Shown in pieces: positions 8,580 to 17,616 of a stretch of 64,000 nucleotides of DNA (its first letter is position 1; the number at the start of each line of letters is the position of its first letter). The notes beneath the pieces were generated by a model. It was not told the DNA's origin. It searched no databases and worked only from the letters and a program-made list of their open reading frames with translations. The DNA lies in assembly GCF_004762035.2 (NCBI RefSeq), contig NZ_SIJK02000032.1:1-64000 (forward strand), read 5' to 3'. The position numbers and the translations under genes were made by a program. Source of the stretch: Candidatus Chloroploca mongolica (lineage in GTDB: Bacteria > Chloroflexota > Chloroflexia > Chloroflexales > Chloroflexaceae).

Positions 8580-9839
8580 CTAAACGATCGTTTGTAGATA
8601 ATCCTCAATCGTTTCAGCGCGCCTGATCATGCGGATCTGTCCGTCTGCTTCGAGCAGGAGCTCGGCGGACCGGAGTTTGCCGTTGTAGCTGAAGCCCATG
8701 GCGTGCCCGTGCGCACCGGCATCGTGGATCACGATCAGGTCGCCTGGGGCGAGCGTTGGTAGGGGGCGCTGGATGGCGAATTTGTCGTTGTTTTCGCAGA
8801 GCGATCCGGTGATATCGTAGAGCGTATCATTGGGCAGGTGGGCTTTGGCGGGTACGGTGATGTGATGGTACGCTCCGTACATCCCTGGGCGCATGAGGTT
8901 GGCCATTGAGGCGTCGAGGCCCGCATAGGTGCGGTAGGTCTGTTTGATGTGGCGTACCGAGGCGATCAGGTAGCCGTGTGGCCCGGTGATGAGCCTGCCG
9001 CATTCGGTGAAGATGGCCGGTCGTGGCAGCCCTGTCCCGTCAAAGGTGGCCTCGTAGACGGCACGGATGCCTGCGCCAAGGGCATGCAGATCAACCGGCG
9101 CTTCTTCGGGGCGGTACGGAATGCCGATGCCGCCCCCAAGATTGACAAACTCGAATGAAATCGCCAGGCTTGCACTCAGTTCAGCGACAAGCTCAAAGAG
9201 CATGCGGGCGGTCTCGACAAAATAACTCGGCTCGCGTTCGTTCGAGGCAAGCATGGTATGGAGACCAAAGCGGCGGATGCCCTGATCCCTGGCGGCGGCA
9301 TAGCCGGCAAAGAGTTGGTCGCGGGTGACACCGAATTTCGCCTCTTCGGGGCGGCCAATGATCACATTGCCGGTGCGTTGCGCACCCGGGTTATAGCGAA
9401 ACGAGAGGATCGCAGGCAGGCCAGCGTGGTGGGCCAGAAACGCGAGGTGGTTGAGGTCATCGAGGTTGATCAAGGCCCCGAGCCGTCGCGCCTGGATAAA
9501 CTCTTCAGCGGGGGTCGTGTTCGAGGTGAACATGATCAATTCACCGCTTAAACCCACCCGTTCAGCCAGCACGAGTTCGGCCAATGAACTGCAATCGGCC
9601 CCGCAACCCGCTGCGGCCAGCAGGGCCAGGATATGGGGATTGGGCGTGGCTTTGACGGCAAAAAACTCACGGAAGGTGGGTGCCCAGGCAAACGCCTGTT
9701 GCAAGGCCCGGGCCGAGCGTTGCATCCCTGCTGCATCGTAGAGATAGAATGGGGTTGGGTAACGGGCCACAAGTGTCTGGAGTTGGGCGACATCAAGGGG
9801 AAACTGGCCTGGCACAGCGGGGGCTCCTTCGCTGTTCAT
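8580..9839 (-). CDS. lysA: Diaminopimelate decarboxylase family, PLP-dependent
   Basis: 419 residues of the fold-type III (alanine-racemase-like) decarboxylase family. The enzyme converts meso-diaminopimelate to L-lysine in the cytoplasm. Seen: YPTPFYLYD at the N-terminus, the PLP lysine in FFAVKATPNP (Lys63), the glycine-rich phosphate-binding motif NLGGGIGIPY near 225, ECGR near 275, and SLCENNDKF near 345 with the Cys expected at the active site. Length fits LysA. Other decarboxylases of this fold (carboxynorspermidine, ornithine or amino-acid side-chain enzymes) cannot be excluded. No clear ribosome binding site precedes the ATG at 9839. It follows the 100-residue gene by 24 bp. Confidence 0.8.
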   Translation of the reverse strand: MNSEGAPAVPGQFPLDVAQLQTLVARYPTPFYLYDAAGMQRSARALQQAFAWAPTFREFFAVKATPNPHILALLAAAGCGADCSSLAELVLAERVGLSGELIMFTSNTTPAEEFIQARRLGALINLDDLNHLAFLAHHAGLPAILSFRYNPGAQRTGNVIIGRPEEAKFGVTRDQLFAGYAAARDQGIRRFGLHTMLASNEREPSYFVETARMLFELVAELSASLAISFEFVNLGGGIGIPYRPEEAPVDLHALGAGIRAVYEATFDGTGLPRPAIFTECGRLITGPHGYLIASVRHIKQTYRTYAGLDASMANLMRPGMYGAYHHITVPAKAHLPNDTLYDITGSLCENNDKFAIQRPLPTLAPGDLIVIHDAGAHGHAMGFSYNGKLRSAELLLEADGQIRMIRRAETIEDYLQTIV

Positions 9840-9863
9840 TGAAGGCGGGCAGACAGCAGCGAG

Positions 9864-10166
9864 CTAGGGAGTTGTTACCCCAAGCATCCGTGCCAGCAGC
9901 ACACTGTGGGCTTCGTTAAAGTAGCATGCCCGTTGACCGGCAGGGGTATAAAAGACAACATCGCCGCCCGAGCCAAAGATCGCACGATAGCCACCGATCT
10001 CACGAATGCGCTTTTGCTGAACCGCCAGCAACTCACGCAAAAGATCGGTTGCCTGCTGGTTCAACGTCAGCGCATCGTAGCCACGGACAACATGGTAGAT
10101 CAGCAGGGCTGGTTCTGTGTTGGATTCGTACGTGATTTCGTAGTCACCAATAATTTGCGTAACCAT
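9864..10166 (-). CDS. Conserved-looking hypothetical protein, 100 aa
   Basis: 100 residues, MVTQIIGDYEITYESN at the start, no membrane segment, no signal peptide and no motif I recognise. The amino-acid mix and even codon use look like a real small cytoplasmic protein. It lies between the SDR gene and lysA on the same strand. A hairpin lies between it and the SDR gene, so it may be transcribed separately or attenuated. Confidence 0.6.
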   Translation of the reverse strand: MVTQIIGDYEITYESNTEPALLIYHVVRGYDALTLNQQATDLLRELLAVQQKRIREIGGYRAIFGSGGDVVFYTPAGQRACYFNEAHSVLLARMLGVTTP

Positions 10167-10192
10167 TGTTGTTCTCGGGAGTTGCTCCCTGG

Positions 10193-10233
10193 GTAGGCGA
10201 TCAGGACGAGCGAAGCCGTTCCTGATCGCCTAC
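10193..10233. terminator. Hairpin between SDR gene and 100-aa gene
   Basis: Perfect 14-bp arms GTAGGCGATCAGGA (10193-10206) and TCCTGATCGCCTAC (10220-10233) with a 13-nt loop, 10 nt after the SDR stop codon. There is no good T tract on the minus strand, so it may be an attenuator or RNA-stabilising hairpin rather than an intrinsic terminator. Confidence 0.5.
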
Positions 10234-10243
10234 CATCCACATA

Positions 10244-10963
10244 TCACAAATCGACCTGTCGCGGCATAATCGGCAACTCATCAACGCGGAGACTCGCTGG
10301 CAACGTACATGTCCAGAGAATCGCCTGGGCAACATCATCGGTCGTAAGCAAACGACGGCGGAAGGTCTCATCGGGATTGAGTGGAGCGAGATCGGCGTTG
10401 ATCATCCCTGAGATGATATTGGTCACAAAGATATTGTACGGGCGTACTTCCTGGGCGAGCGATTGCGAGAGCCCAGCGAGCGCAAATTTGGCGGCGCTGA
10501 AGGGGCTGATATTGGCGATACCGATCTTGCCGACACGTGAGCCGAGGTTGATGATCGTACCGCTGCGCTGCCGTTTCATATAGGGAATAACGGCCCTTGA
10601 CGTATAAAAGACACCTGTCAGATTGGTGTCAATAATCGAACGCCATTCGCTATCGGTAAACTGTTCGATGGGTGAAATCTTCATCATGCCACCAGCACAG
10701 TTGACCAGGATATCAATCCGGCCGAGCAGCGCAACCGTCTGCTCAATCAAGCGTTGTACCTGGGTCGAGTCGGTCACATCGGTGGGAATACTAAAACCCT
10801 GTTGCCCTTCACCAGCAATTTCAGCAACGAGGTGCTCGAGACGATCCCGGCGGCGAGCAGCAACAATGACGGTGGCCCCTTCGCGGGCGAAGACACGAGC
10901 CGTGGCGTAGCCAACCCCGCTAGAGGCACCTGTAATGATCGCAACACGTCCTTTGAGTTTCAT
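10244..10963 (-). CDS. Short-chain dehydrogenase/reductase with altered active site
   Basis: 239 residues, the usual length for a classical SDR. It begins MKLKGRVAIITGASSGVG with the TGxxxGxG dinucleotide-binding motif at 10-17. The RR after IVAA at about 37-38 suggests NADP(H) use. NCAGG near 88 is the family NAG motif. The catalytic Ser is in NLGSRVG near 141. The position of the catalytic Tyr is Phe (ISPFSAAK, TTC codon), while the Lys four residues on is kept. The start has GAGGAG upstream. The substrate is unknown, and the change may mean a non-redox role or unusual chemistry. Confidence 0.85.
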   Translation of the reverse strand: MKLKGRVAIITGASSGVGYATARVFAREGATVIVAARRRDRLEHLVAEIAGEGQQGFSIPTDVTDSTQVQRLIEQTVALLGRIDILVNCAGGMMKISPIEQFTDSEWRSIIDTNLTGVFYTSRAVIPYMKRQRSGTIINLGSRVGKIGIANISPFSAAKFALAGLSQSLAQEVRPYNIFVTNIISGMINADLAPLNPDETFRRRLLTTDDVAQAILWTCTLPASLRVDELPIMPRQVDL

Positions 10964-11018
10964 GGACTCCTCGTGGCATCTGTTGGACTATTCTGTCTGC
11001 ATAAGACGTACCTTCTTG

Positions 11019-11024
11019 ATTATA
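11019..11024 (-). promoter_or_regulatory. Possible -10 element of the SDR gene
   Basis: TATAAT read on the minus strand, 55 nt upstream of the SDR start codon. No good -35 element is seen at the expected spacing. Confidence 0.35.
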
Positions 11025-11065
11025 GCTCAGCTTTGATGATGTTGTGCAGGTTTCTTTTGTAGAGA

Positions 11066-11660
11066 ATGCCGGTGGGCGCAGCAGCAATGGCAAGGAGTGC
11101 CATCCCATGGCCGTCAGGCCGAAGCACGCGCCCCACACGCCGCCCCTTTGCCCATCCCCCGTACGGGCACGGCGGCGCCGTGCCCCGACGCCGACCCATC
11201 GCCCCCCCCGTACGGGCACGGCGCCGCCGACCCATCGCCCTCCCCCCGTACGGGCACGGCGGCGCCGTGCCCCCGCCGCGCGCGGCACCAGCACCACCAC
11301 CCCGTAGGGGCGCAGCAGCCCAGTCGCCCGCCCCGTTCATCACCCCGCCCCCCTCGTCGCTGCTGCGCCCTGCTGCCGTGGACATGAAACGCCTCCTTGA
11401 TTCAATCCGGGGCGGAGGGGCACCACCAACACGCCAGGGGGCGCAGCAGCATACGGGGGCAGATGCCACCCACGGTGGCCCGTGGGCTGCTGCGCCCCTA
11501 CACCGGACGGGCACGGCGCTGCCGTGCCCCACCGCCGTGCCGCCCCCGTACGGGCACGGCGCCGCCGTGCCCCTACCCCGCCGCTGCCCCGGCGATGCCG
11601 CCGCCCCCGTACGGGCACGGCGGCGCCGTGCCCCGCCGTGGTGGGGAGCTGGAATGCACC
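11066..11660. repeat. Left REP/palindrome cluster
   Basis: This gene-free stretch is made of two repeat families. Family A contains the arms GGGCGCAGCAGC and GCTGCTGCGCCCC, for example 11438-11510. Family B is a palindromic unit around CCGTACGGGCACGG and CCGTGCCCC, repeated at 11156-11285 and 11530-11635. Long parts match the cluster at 28355-28976. The open frames across it are by-products of GC-rich repeats. Both families resemble RAYT-mobilised REP elements, and a RAYT gene lies 8 kb downstream. Confidence 0.8.
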
Positions 11661-11692
11661 GGTGCGCCAGCAGTAGGGTGGGAGGAGAATGA

Positions 11693-12052
<360 letters not shown>

Positions 12053-12059
12053 TTCATAC

Positions 12060-12137
12060 TGCAACAAGATCATCTGCTCTTTCTTATCCTCATACCACAG
12101 TCTTGTTGCAATTTTGGTCGCAGGCATATGATATGCT
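12060..12137 (+). promoter_or_regulatory. Candidate promoter and operators of the cas operon
   Basis: TGCAACAAGA (12060-12069) and TCTTGTTGCA (12101-12110) are perfect inverted half-sites. The second overlaps a possible -35 (TTGCAA, 12106-12111). The palindrome GCATATGATATGC (12124-12136) covers possible -10 hexamers (TATGAT or TATGCT). The spacing to either is not ideal. TGCAAC half-sites also occur before the small HTH gene (11771-11776, 11782-11787, 11837-11842). Confidence 0.45.
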
Positions 12138-12155
12138 CAATTGCAGGAGAGAACC

Positions 12156-13202
12156 ATGACACGAGCATTTGCCAAATCAGATCGCATTGGACAGGTAGAG
12201 CGGCTTTTATTGACGAGTCGCGTGCCGCTTTCGCAGGCGGAAATAGCCCGTCGCTGCGAAGTGCATCGTTCAACGATTGGACGCCTGGTGCAAGGCATGA
12301 TCGACAACGGCATTCCCGTCCGCCTGACCGACGACGGCCTGATCTACATCGAACGAACCGCGTACCTCAGCCAGATCCATCTCCGTCTGCACGAAGCCCT
12401 CGCCGTCTTTCTGGCGTGTCGTCTGCTCGCACGCTATAGCGACAAACCGAACGAACACACGGTTGCGACGCTTGAAAAACTTGGCACATCATTGCAGGGC
12501 TTGATGCCGGTGCTCGGCCAGCACATCAGCGGCACGACGACTATCTTGCGCAACCGCTTGCCAAAACAACCTGGCGACTATCAGCGTACCCTGGAAAAGC
12601 TCACCGAAGCCTGGGCCACGGGCGTCAAACTCCGCATCTGGTACCGCCCATTGCAGGCGCAACGGGCCTTTCAACACACCTTTGCGCCATACATGCTCGA
12701 ACCATCAGCGATCGGCTACAGCACCTATGCCATTGGCCTCGCCGAGCCACCGGGCAAACTGCGCACCCGCAAAGTCGAACGCATCGAACGCATCGAACTC
12801 ACCGACGAACCCTTCACCATACCGAGAGACTTTGATCCCAATGCCCTGCTCGCCGGAGCATGGGGCATCTGGTTTGATCTGGACGATCAGCCAATAACCG
12901 TACGGCTGCGTTTCAGTGGCAATCAAACGATCCGGCGGGTACTTGAGGCCGTCTGGCATCCTTCGCAGCGTACCGAAGTGGATAACGAAGCAAGGTTGAA
13001 CTGGACAGCCGAGATTGATGAACCCCAGGAGATGATGAACTGGATCAGGGGGTGGGGGCCAGAGTGTGAGGTGCTCGATCCAGCGACCCTGCGTGAACAG
13101 ATCATTGGTGAAGTGCGGCGGCAGATGCGGATGTATGGGATCAATGATGCTGATCTCAACAATCGGCAACAACGTTTCAATGATATTTTCGGATCGGAGT
13201 AG
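12156..13202 (+). CDS. WYL-domain transcriptional regulator
   Basis: 348 residues from the ATG at 12156, with AGGAGAG upstream. A DNA-binding helix-turn-helix lies at residues 10-50 (RVPLSQAEIARRCEVHRSTI). The middle and C-terminal regions fit a WYL domain (VKLRIWYRPLQA near 170) followed by the WCX region (TVRLRFSGNQTIRRVLE). WYL proteins bind nucleic-acid or nucleotide ligands and often control CRISPR and other defence genes. Only 3 nt separate it from cas3, so it is cotranscribed with the cas genes and probably regulates them through the sites at 12060-12137. Confidence 0.85.
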   Translation: MTRAFAKSDRIGQVERLLLTSRVPLSQAEIARRCEVHRSTIGRLVQGMIDNGIPVRLTDDGLIYIERTAYLSQIHLRLHEALAVFLACRLLARYSDKPNEHTVATLEKLGTSLQGLMPVLGQHISGTTTILRNRLPKQPGDYQRTLEKLTEAWATGVKLRIWYRPLQAQRAFQHTFAPYMLEPSAIGYSTYAIGLAEPPGKLRTRKVERIERIELTDEPFTIPRDFDPNALLAGAWGIWFDLDDQPITVRLRFSGNQTIRRVLEAVWHPSQRTEVDNEARLNWTAEIDEPQEMMNWIRGWGPECEVLDPATLREQIIGEVRRQMRMYGINDADLNNRQQRFNDIFGSE

Positions 13203-13205
13203 TCT

Positions 13206-15740
13206 ATGCCACTGTATGCATACCAGGAACGAGTTGATGTGCTGCTCAGAGCAGGCCGCAACATTATTTTGCAGGCTCCAACCGGGGCTGGCAAGACGCG
13301 CGCCGCGCTCTTCCCGTTTCTTGATGGGTGGCGCAATGATCCAGGCGCTTTTCCTCGCCAGTGCATCTATGCCGTGCCAATGCGCGTACTCGCAAATCAA
13401 TTCGAGGTTGAATATAAGGCTGTCGTCGCCCGCTTTGCAACCTCGCACGGGTTAACCCAGGTTAACAGCGTGTGTGTTCAAACAGGTGCCCGCCCTGATG
13501 ATCGCAAACTTGAGAGTGATTTAATCTTTACAACGATTGATCAAGTTTTGAGTAGCTTCTTGACTATTCCCTATAGCTTGAGCAATCGTCAGGCTAATCT
13601 GAATGCTGGTGCGATCATTAGTAGCTACCTCGTCTTCGATGAATTTCACCTCTTTCCGGTTGATGAGCATGGCAATGGCGCACTTGCAACCACGCTGGCG
13701 ATGCTCCAATTCCTCAAAGGCGTTACGCCTTTCGTGTTGATGACCGCAACCTTCTCGGAGGCGATGCTGCGACGTCTTTGTACGTTGCTTGATGCTGAGC
13801 CGGTTGTGTTAACACAAGAGGAGATTGATGCAATTCCATCACAGCAAGGCAAGCAGCGCCGCTATCGCTACCTGGCCGATGAATTGACGTCCAGTGCCAT
13901 CATGAGCGACTTCGTGCAACATAGCCGTAAGCGCGTTGTTGTTGTCTGCAATACGGTTGACCGGGCACAGGCGCTGGCACAAGCCCTGCGATCTGAAGCC
14001 GCAGGGTTGAATCTCCATATTGAGTTGCTGCATAGTCGGTTTTATGCGGGTGATCGTAATCAAAAAGAAGAGCATATTCGCCATGAGTTTGGTGCAGACA
14101 AGCGTGCCTATCAGTGGGGGCCAACCATCCTGGTTGCGACCCAGGTGATCGAAGTTGGGCTCAACATTACCTGCGAGGTGCTTCATACCGAGATGGCCCC
14201 AGCAGCGGCGATCATTCAACGGGCTGGACGTTGTGCCCGCTTTGCAGGCGAGGCTGGTGAAGTTCTCGTCTATGATGTGCCCCGTCGTGAAGATGGTTCG
14301 TTCAACTTTGCGCCCTACCTTGACCCAAAACCAGGCAAGCATGCGTCTGAGGTTGAGGTGGAAGGTCAATCGAAACTGTGTGAGCGTACCCAGGCAGCAT
14401 TTGCGCAATTGCCACCAGACGGTGCTGTGCTGAACTATCACGCTGAACTGGATCTCGTCAACGTGGCCCACGAACCATTTGATCTGCGCCTCCTCGATCG
14501 CCTCGAAGCGAATCGGCATAATCTACGTGAAGCTATCGAAGCTGTCTTGAAGCAACAGGATCGAACAAGCGGACGCGATCTCATTCGCGATATTGATAGT
14601 CGCACCGTCATTGTGCATCCCAATCCAACCCCTGAAACAGTACCTAACCCCTATCGCTATGAAGGGATCAGCGTTCGCCGCAATGCCCTGCTTGGCTGGT
14701 ACAGTCGTGTGCAAGCCATCGCAATGGAGTTGGAGTTGGATTGGGTGGTCAAGCTTGCCGTCAGTGCCAGGGCCAGCGCCACCGAGGCAAGCGAAGAGCC
14801 AGAGCAACGACAACGTCTGGAAACACACTGGCTTGCGCTTGGCCCGAGCACGATCGCTGAGGATATTCGTGGAGCATGCCGCGACATCGCAGGTAGCAGC
14901 CTGATCGCAGTCAACCCTGCCCTGGTGCAATACGACCAACAGCTAGGCTTTCGTTTTGAGGTAGGAACGCCGGCTGAAGTGGCCGAAACGACCAGACCGC
15001 AACGCCACGGTGATGACTTTGGCCCGATCCAGCGTGAAACGTACCGTGAGCATATTGCCGGTCTCTACCGTGTCTACACAAGCACATTACGTGACCAGAC
15101 TGCAGCAGTGCAGCGTCGGTTCGAAAGCCACCTTGGTCTCGACTCAGGCCACCTTGATCGGGCCATTCGGCTGATGTTTGCCGTTCACGACCTGGGCAAA
15201 CTGGATCAGGTGTGGCAAGCATGGGCGCATACCTGGCAAGTGCGCGTCACGCAACTACGCAAGGATAAAGACCTATGCATTGATGCTGCGTATATGGCGG
15301 CCCACACCGACTATGACAGCCAGACTGAGTGGGCTGAAAACAACGCCATTCAGCCCCGACGACCACCGCATGCTGCGGAAAGTGCGCGTGCGGCTTGCGA
15401 TCTCATCGGGGCAATGGCTGGAAACTGCGATGCACTTCATGTCGCACTTATGACAGCGATTGTCTGCCATCACAGTTCAACCTTCCGCTACCATCACGGC
15501 CCGTTCAAACCAGTTTCACAGCATGCCCGCACCGCCTTTAACGAAGCCATGCACCAGGTTGGCCTCATCAATGACCCGGTATTACTAGCTGCACGCAAAA
15601 CTGTTGCCTGGCAAGGCTTTGAAGCCGCTGAAGGCTTGAGCGACCATCTTATTCGCGTGGATCGCCGCGATCAGGTGATCCTCTATTTGCTCCTGGTACG
15701 AATCCTGCGGCTTGCTGATCAGCATTCGCAAGATTCATAA
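13206..15740 (+). CDS. cas3: Cas3 helicase-nuclease, HD domain at C-terminus
   Basis: 844 residues. Cas3 is recruited by the type I Cascade complex, unwinds target DNA with ATP and cuts it with an HD nuclease. The SF2 helicase comes first: Walker A APTGAGKT at 24-31, DEFH box near 143, motif III MTATF, motif VI IIQRAGRCAR near 335. The HD nuclease is C-terminal: HDLGKL near 660, HAAESA near 720, CHHS near 757. In most type I systems the HD domain is N-terminal. The C-terminal position is a feature of I-G (formerly I-U) Cas3. First cas gene, 3 nt after the WYL regulator. Confidence 0.93.
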   Translation: MPLYAYQERVDVLLRAGRNIILQAPTGAGKTRAALFPFLDGWRNDPGAFPRQCIYAVPMRVLANQFEVEYKAVVARFATSHGLTQVNSVCVQTGARPDDRKLESDLIFTTIDQVLSSFLTIPYSLSNRQANLNAGAIISSYLVFDEFHLFPVDEHGNGALATTLAMLQFLKGVTPFVLMTATFSEAMLRRLCTLLDAEPVVLTQEEIDAIPSQQGKQRRYRYLADELTSSAIMSDFVQHSRKRVVVVCNTVDRAQALAQALRSEAAGLNLHIELLHSRFYAGDRNQKEEHIRHEFGADKRAYQWGPTILVATQVIEVGLNITCEVLHTEMAPAAAIIQRAGRCARFAGEAGEVLVYDVPRREDGSFNFAPYLDPKPGKHASEVEVEGQSKLCERTQAAFAQLPPDGAVLNYHAELDLVNVAHEPFDLRLLDRLEANRHNLREAIEAVLKQQDRTSGRDLIRDIDSRTVIVHPNPTPETVPNPYRYEGISVRRNALLGWYSRVQAIAMELELDWVVKLAVSARASATEASEEPEQRQRLETHWLALGPSTIAEDIRGACRDIAGSSLIAVNPALVQYDQQLGFRFEVGTPAEVAETTRPQRHGDDFGPIQRETYREHIAGLYRVYTSTLRDQTAAVQRRFESHLGLDSGHLDRAIRLMFAVHDLGKLDQVWQAWAHTWQVRVTQLRKDKDLCIDAAYMAAHTDYDSQTEWAENNAIQPRRPPHAAESARAACDLIGAMAGNCDALHVALMTAIVCHHSSTFRYHHGPFKPVSQHARTAFNEAMHQVGLINDPVLLAARKTVAWQGFEAAEGLSDHLIRVDRRDQVILYLLLVRILRLADQHSQDS

Positions 15741-15759
15741 AAATTCGAAAGGGTATGAC

Positions 15760-17595
15760 ATGCCAACAGTGACCCAACTCTGCATTCCGATGACGACAAC
15801 CCCGGTAGCAGCGTTGCTGGCGGCTGCGGGGGTGGCAAGGTGGTTTGCGGATGCCCTGCGCGACATCACCGGCGATGGTGGAGATGTCCGGATAGCAAAC
15901 GCCGGGCACAGCATCATTGTCAGCACGGCTAGGGTGGTGAGTCGTGAACAACTCCGTCAGGTGCCCTATCGTGACCCGACAATGAGATGGATTCAGACTG
16001 ACAAGACAGGCTCGCCGCCGGCTGATTTGCCCGTGCTTGACTATGAAGCCGAGAAACGGCACAACAGCGACTACTACCAGGAGCTTGAGCGTTATCGCAA
16101 GCTCAAGATCAATGTAAAGACCTTGCCATCAGATGAACGCAATGCACTTGAACAAAAAGCTCCGCGTCCTTACTGGCCGGTCGCAGTAAAAATCAATCAG
16201 ATGAGCGCGCTGAATGCCTATAACAAAGCGGTTGAGGCATGGGCTGCGTGCCGCCCGATCTACCCTGAGTTGATTGATCTCATCTGGACACTTTTTAGCG
16301 GCAAGCCCGGTGCAATTGAGCAAGCCCAAGAGGCCTGGGTGCAACTGGCAAAGACTCACGGGCTTGAGCATAAAGCCTTGCTTTCGGCGACCCAGGTGGT
16401 CAATCCAGAACAGGGAAAGGGGGCAAATCGTGCGAAGGCTGATGCGCTGACGATTGGCGGGCGGGAAAGCTTCTGGTTACTCGAATACTTCAAGTTTGCT
16501 GGTCTCTTTGATGCCGCTTTACCGCGAACCGTGCAGAGCAAAAAAGATCGCAAAACGTACATTGTGATCCCGTCAGCCGAAGGCATCGAACTACACTGGC
16601 ATGACACGATTTTCAAGCAATTTCAGCAACAATTCTGGGCTGGCACGGCGATCAAAATGGATATTCAGGCCGCCTTGCGTTACACCGATGCGATGCTGGC
16701 CCAATGGGAAGGGGCCATGCTTAGTAGTGGTCGCCAACGCAAACCCTCAGACCTGATTCAAGGCTTTGCCGTTGTGGCGTACAAAGACCTTGGCAGTGCC
16801 TTTGCCGTGATGAATGTTTCCACGATCAATCTGCCTGATTGGATCGCGGCACCTGAAGAGGTGAGTGCAATCCAGCATTGGCGTGATGAAGTTGACCAGC
16901 ACCAACGCATTATTGGTGCGCTGGAAGAGAAGTTTTCTGAGGAAGAGCATCTGTTACGTCACTACCGCGACTTTCTTTCCAGCCGCGACCCGAACCTGAC
17001 GGCTTTTTTCGCCTTTACTACGGGCTATGCCAGCCATGTTATGAGCAAAATGAGCAAGCGGCAACCAGTGCGCCGCTTCACGATCAACACTTTGGAGGTG
17101 ATCATTATGGCAAACGACAACCGGCGCGAAAAACCCCTTGCCCCGATCCTGGAGACCCAAGGCTTTCGCAACATTGCGACCGCAATTCGTCGGAGTACGG
17201 TGATTCCACAGTATCAAAAGACGAAAGGTGACACACCGTATGATGTCCGTTACGGTCTGGCCGATGATTTGCGCCGCAAAGCACGCAATAATGCCGAATT
17301 TATGCGTGCCCTCAGCGAGTTTATGCAACAGTACAATCAGGAAAATAAGCGCATCTTTGCTCGGGAGAAGCGCCCGGTACGCGCTGATATTACCACCGGC
17401 GATATCACCGACATTGTCAATTTGATCGACGAGTACGATGCTCCCACGGTTGCGAATCTTCTCATTGCCTATGGCTATGCCCGTGACCCCAAGACGCCGG
17501 ATGCGGTTCATGAAGAGAGCGATGCGGCAACAAGCGAGCCTGAACTTACATCCGAAGAGCCCACCGCAGAAACGCATGAGAATCAGCCCTTTTAG
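15760..17595 (+). CDS. cas8: Cas8-type large subunit of Cascade
   Basis: 611 residues from the ATG at 15760 (GAAAGGG upstream; the longer reading overlaps cas3). I place it as the Cascade large subunit because of its position between cas3 and cas7, its size and a C-terminal all-helical part. There are no Zn-finger cysteines or HD motif. A mid-region motif GGRESFWLLEYFKFAGLF lies near residue 230. The last 162 residues can be translated separately as a small subunit. The large subunit normally recognises the PAM and contacts Cas3. I cannot assign the subtype from sequence alone. Confidence 0.75.
   Translation: MPTVTQLCIPMTTTPVAALLAAAGVARWFADALRDITGDGGDVRIANAGHSIIVSTARVVSREQLRQVPYRDPTMRWIQTDKTGSPPADLPVLDYEAEKRHNSDYYQELERYRKLKINVKTLPSDERNALEQKAPRPYWPVAVKINQMSALNAYNKAVEAWAACRPIYPELIDLIWTLFSGKPGAIEQAQEAWVQLAKTHGLEHKALLSATQVVNPEQGKGANRAKADALTIGGRESFWLLEYFKFAGLFDAALPRTVQSKKDRKTYIVIPSAEGIELHWHDTIFKQFQQQFWAGTAIKMDIQAALRYTDAMLAQWEGAMLSSGRQRKPSDLIQGFAVVAYKDLGSAFAVMNVSTINLPDWIAAPEEVSAIQHWRDEVDQHQRIIGALEEKFSEEEHLLRHYRDFLSSRDPNLTAFFAFTTGYASHVMSKMSKRQPVRRFTINTLEVIIMANDNRREKPLAPILETQGFRNIATAIRRSTVIPQYQKTKGDTPYDVRYGLADDLRRKARNNAEFMRALSEFMQQYNQENKRIFAREKRPVRADITTGDITDIVNLIDEYDAPTVANLLIAYGYARDPKTPDAVHEESDAATSEPELTSEEPTAETHENQPF
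17094..17109 (+). promoter_or_regulatory. Internal ribosome binding site and start codon within cas8
   Basis: GGAGGTGATC (17094-17103) is a 10-nt perfect complement to the 3' end of 16S rRNA. It is placed 8 nt (from GGAGG) before ATG 17107-17109, in the cas8 reading frame. It is the strongest ribosome binding site in the locus, yet it lies inside a gene. Confidence 0.85.
17107..17595 (+). CDS. cas11: Cas11-type small subunit by internal initiation in cas8
   Basis: 162 residues starting MANDNRREKPLAPILETQGF, in the cas8 frame and ending at the same stop. The first 130 residues look entirely helical (RNIATAIRRST, DDLRRKARNNAEFMRALSEF, DIVNLIDEYDAPTVANLLIA), and an acidic tail follows. In type I-B, I-C and I-D systems it is established that the small subunit Cas11 is made from an internal start in the large-subunit gene; size, position and ribosome binding site match here. 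It would line the inner filament of Cascade. That it is made is an inference until tested. Confidence 0.75.
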   Translation: MANDNRREKPLAPILETQGFRNIATAIRRSTVIPQYQKTKGDTPYDVRYGLADDLRRKARNNAEFMRALSEFMQQYNQENKRIFAREKRPVRADITTGDITDIVNLIDEYDAPTVANLLIAYGYARDPKTPDAVHEESDAATSEPELTSEEPTAETHENQPF

Positions 17596-17616
17596 TTTGA
17601 AGGAGAACCCCAGACC

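Noticed and set aside
12141-12155. TTG start for the WYL regulator
   Set aside because: The codon overlaps the ribosome binding site of the ATG at 12156.
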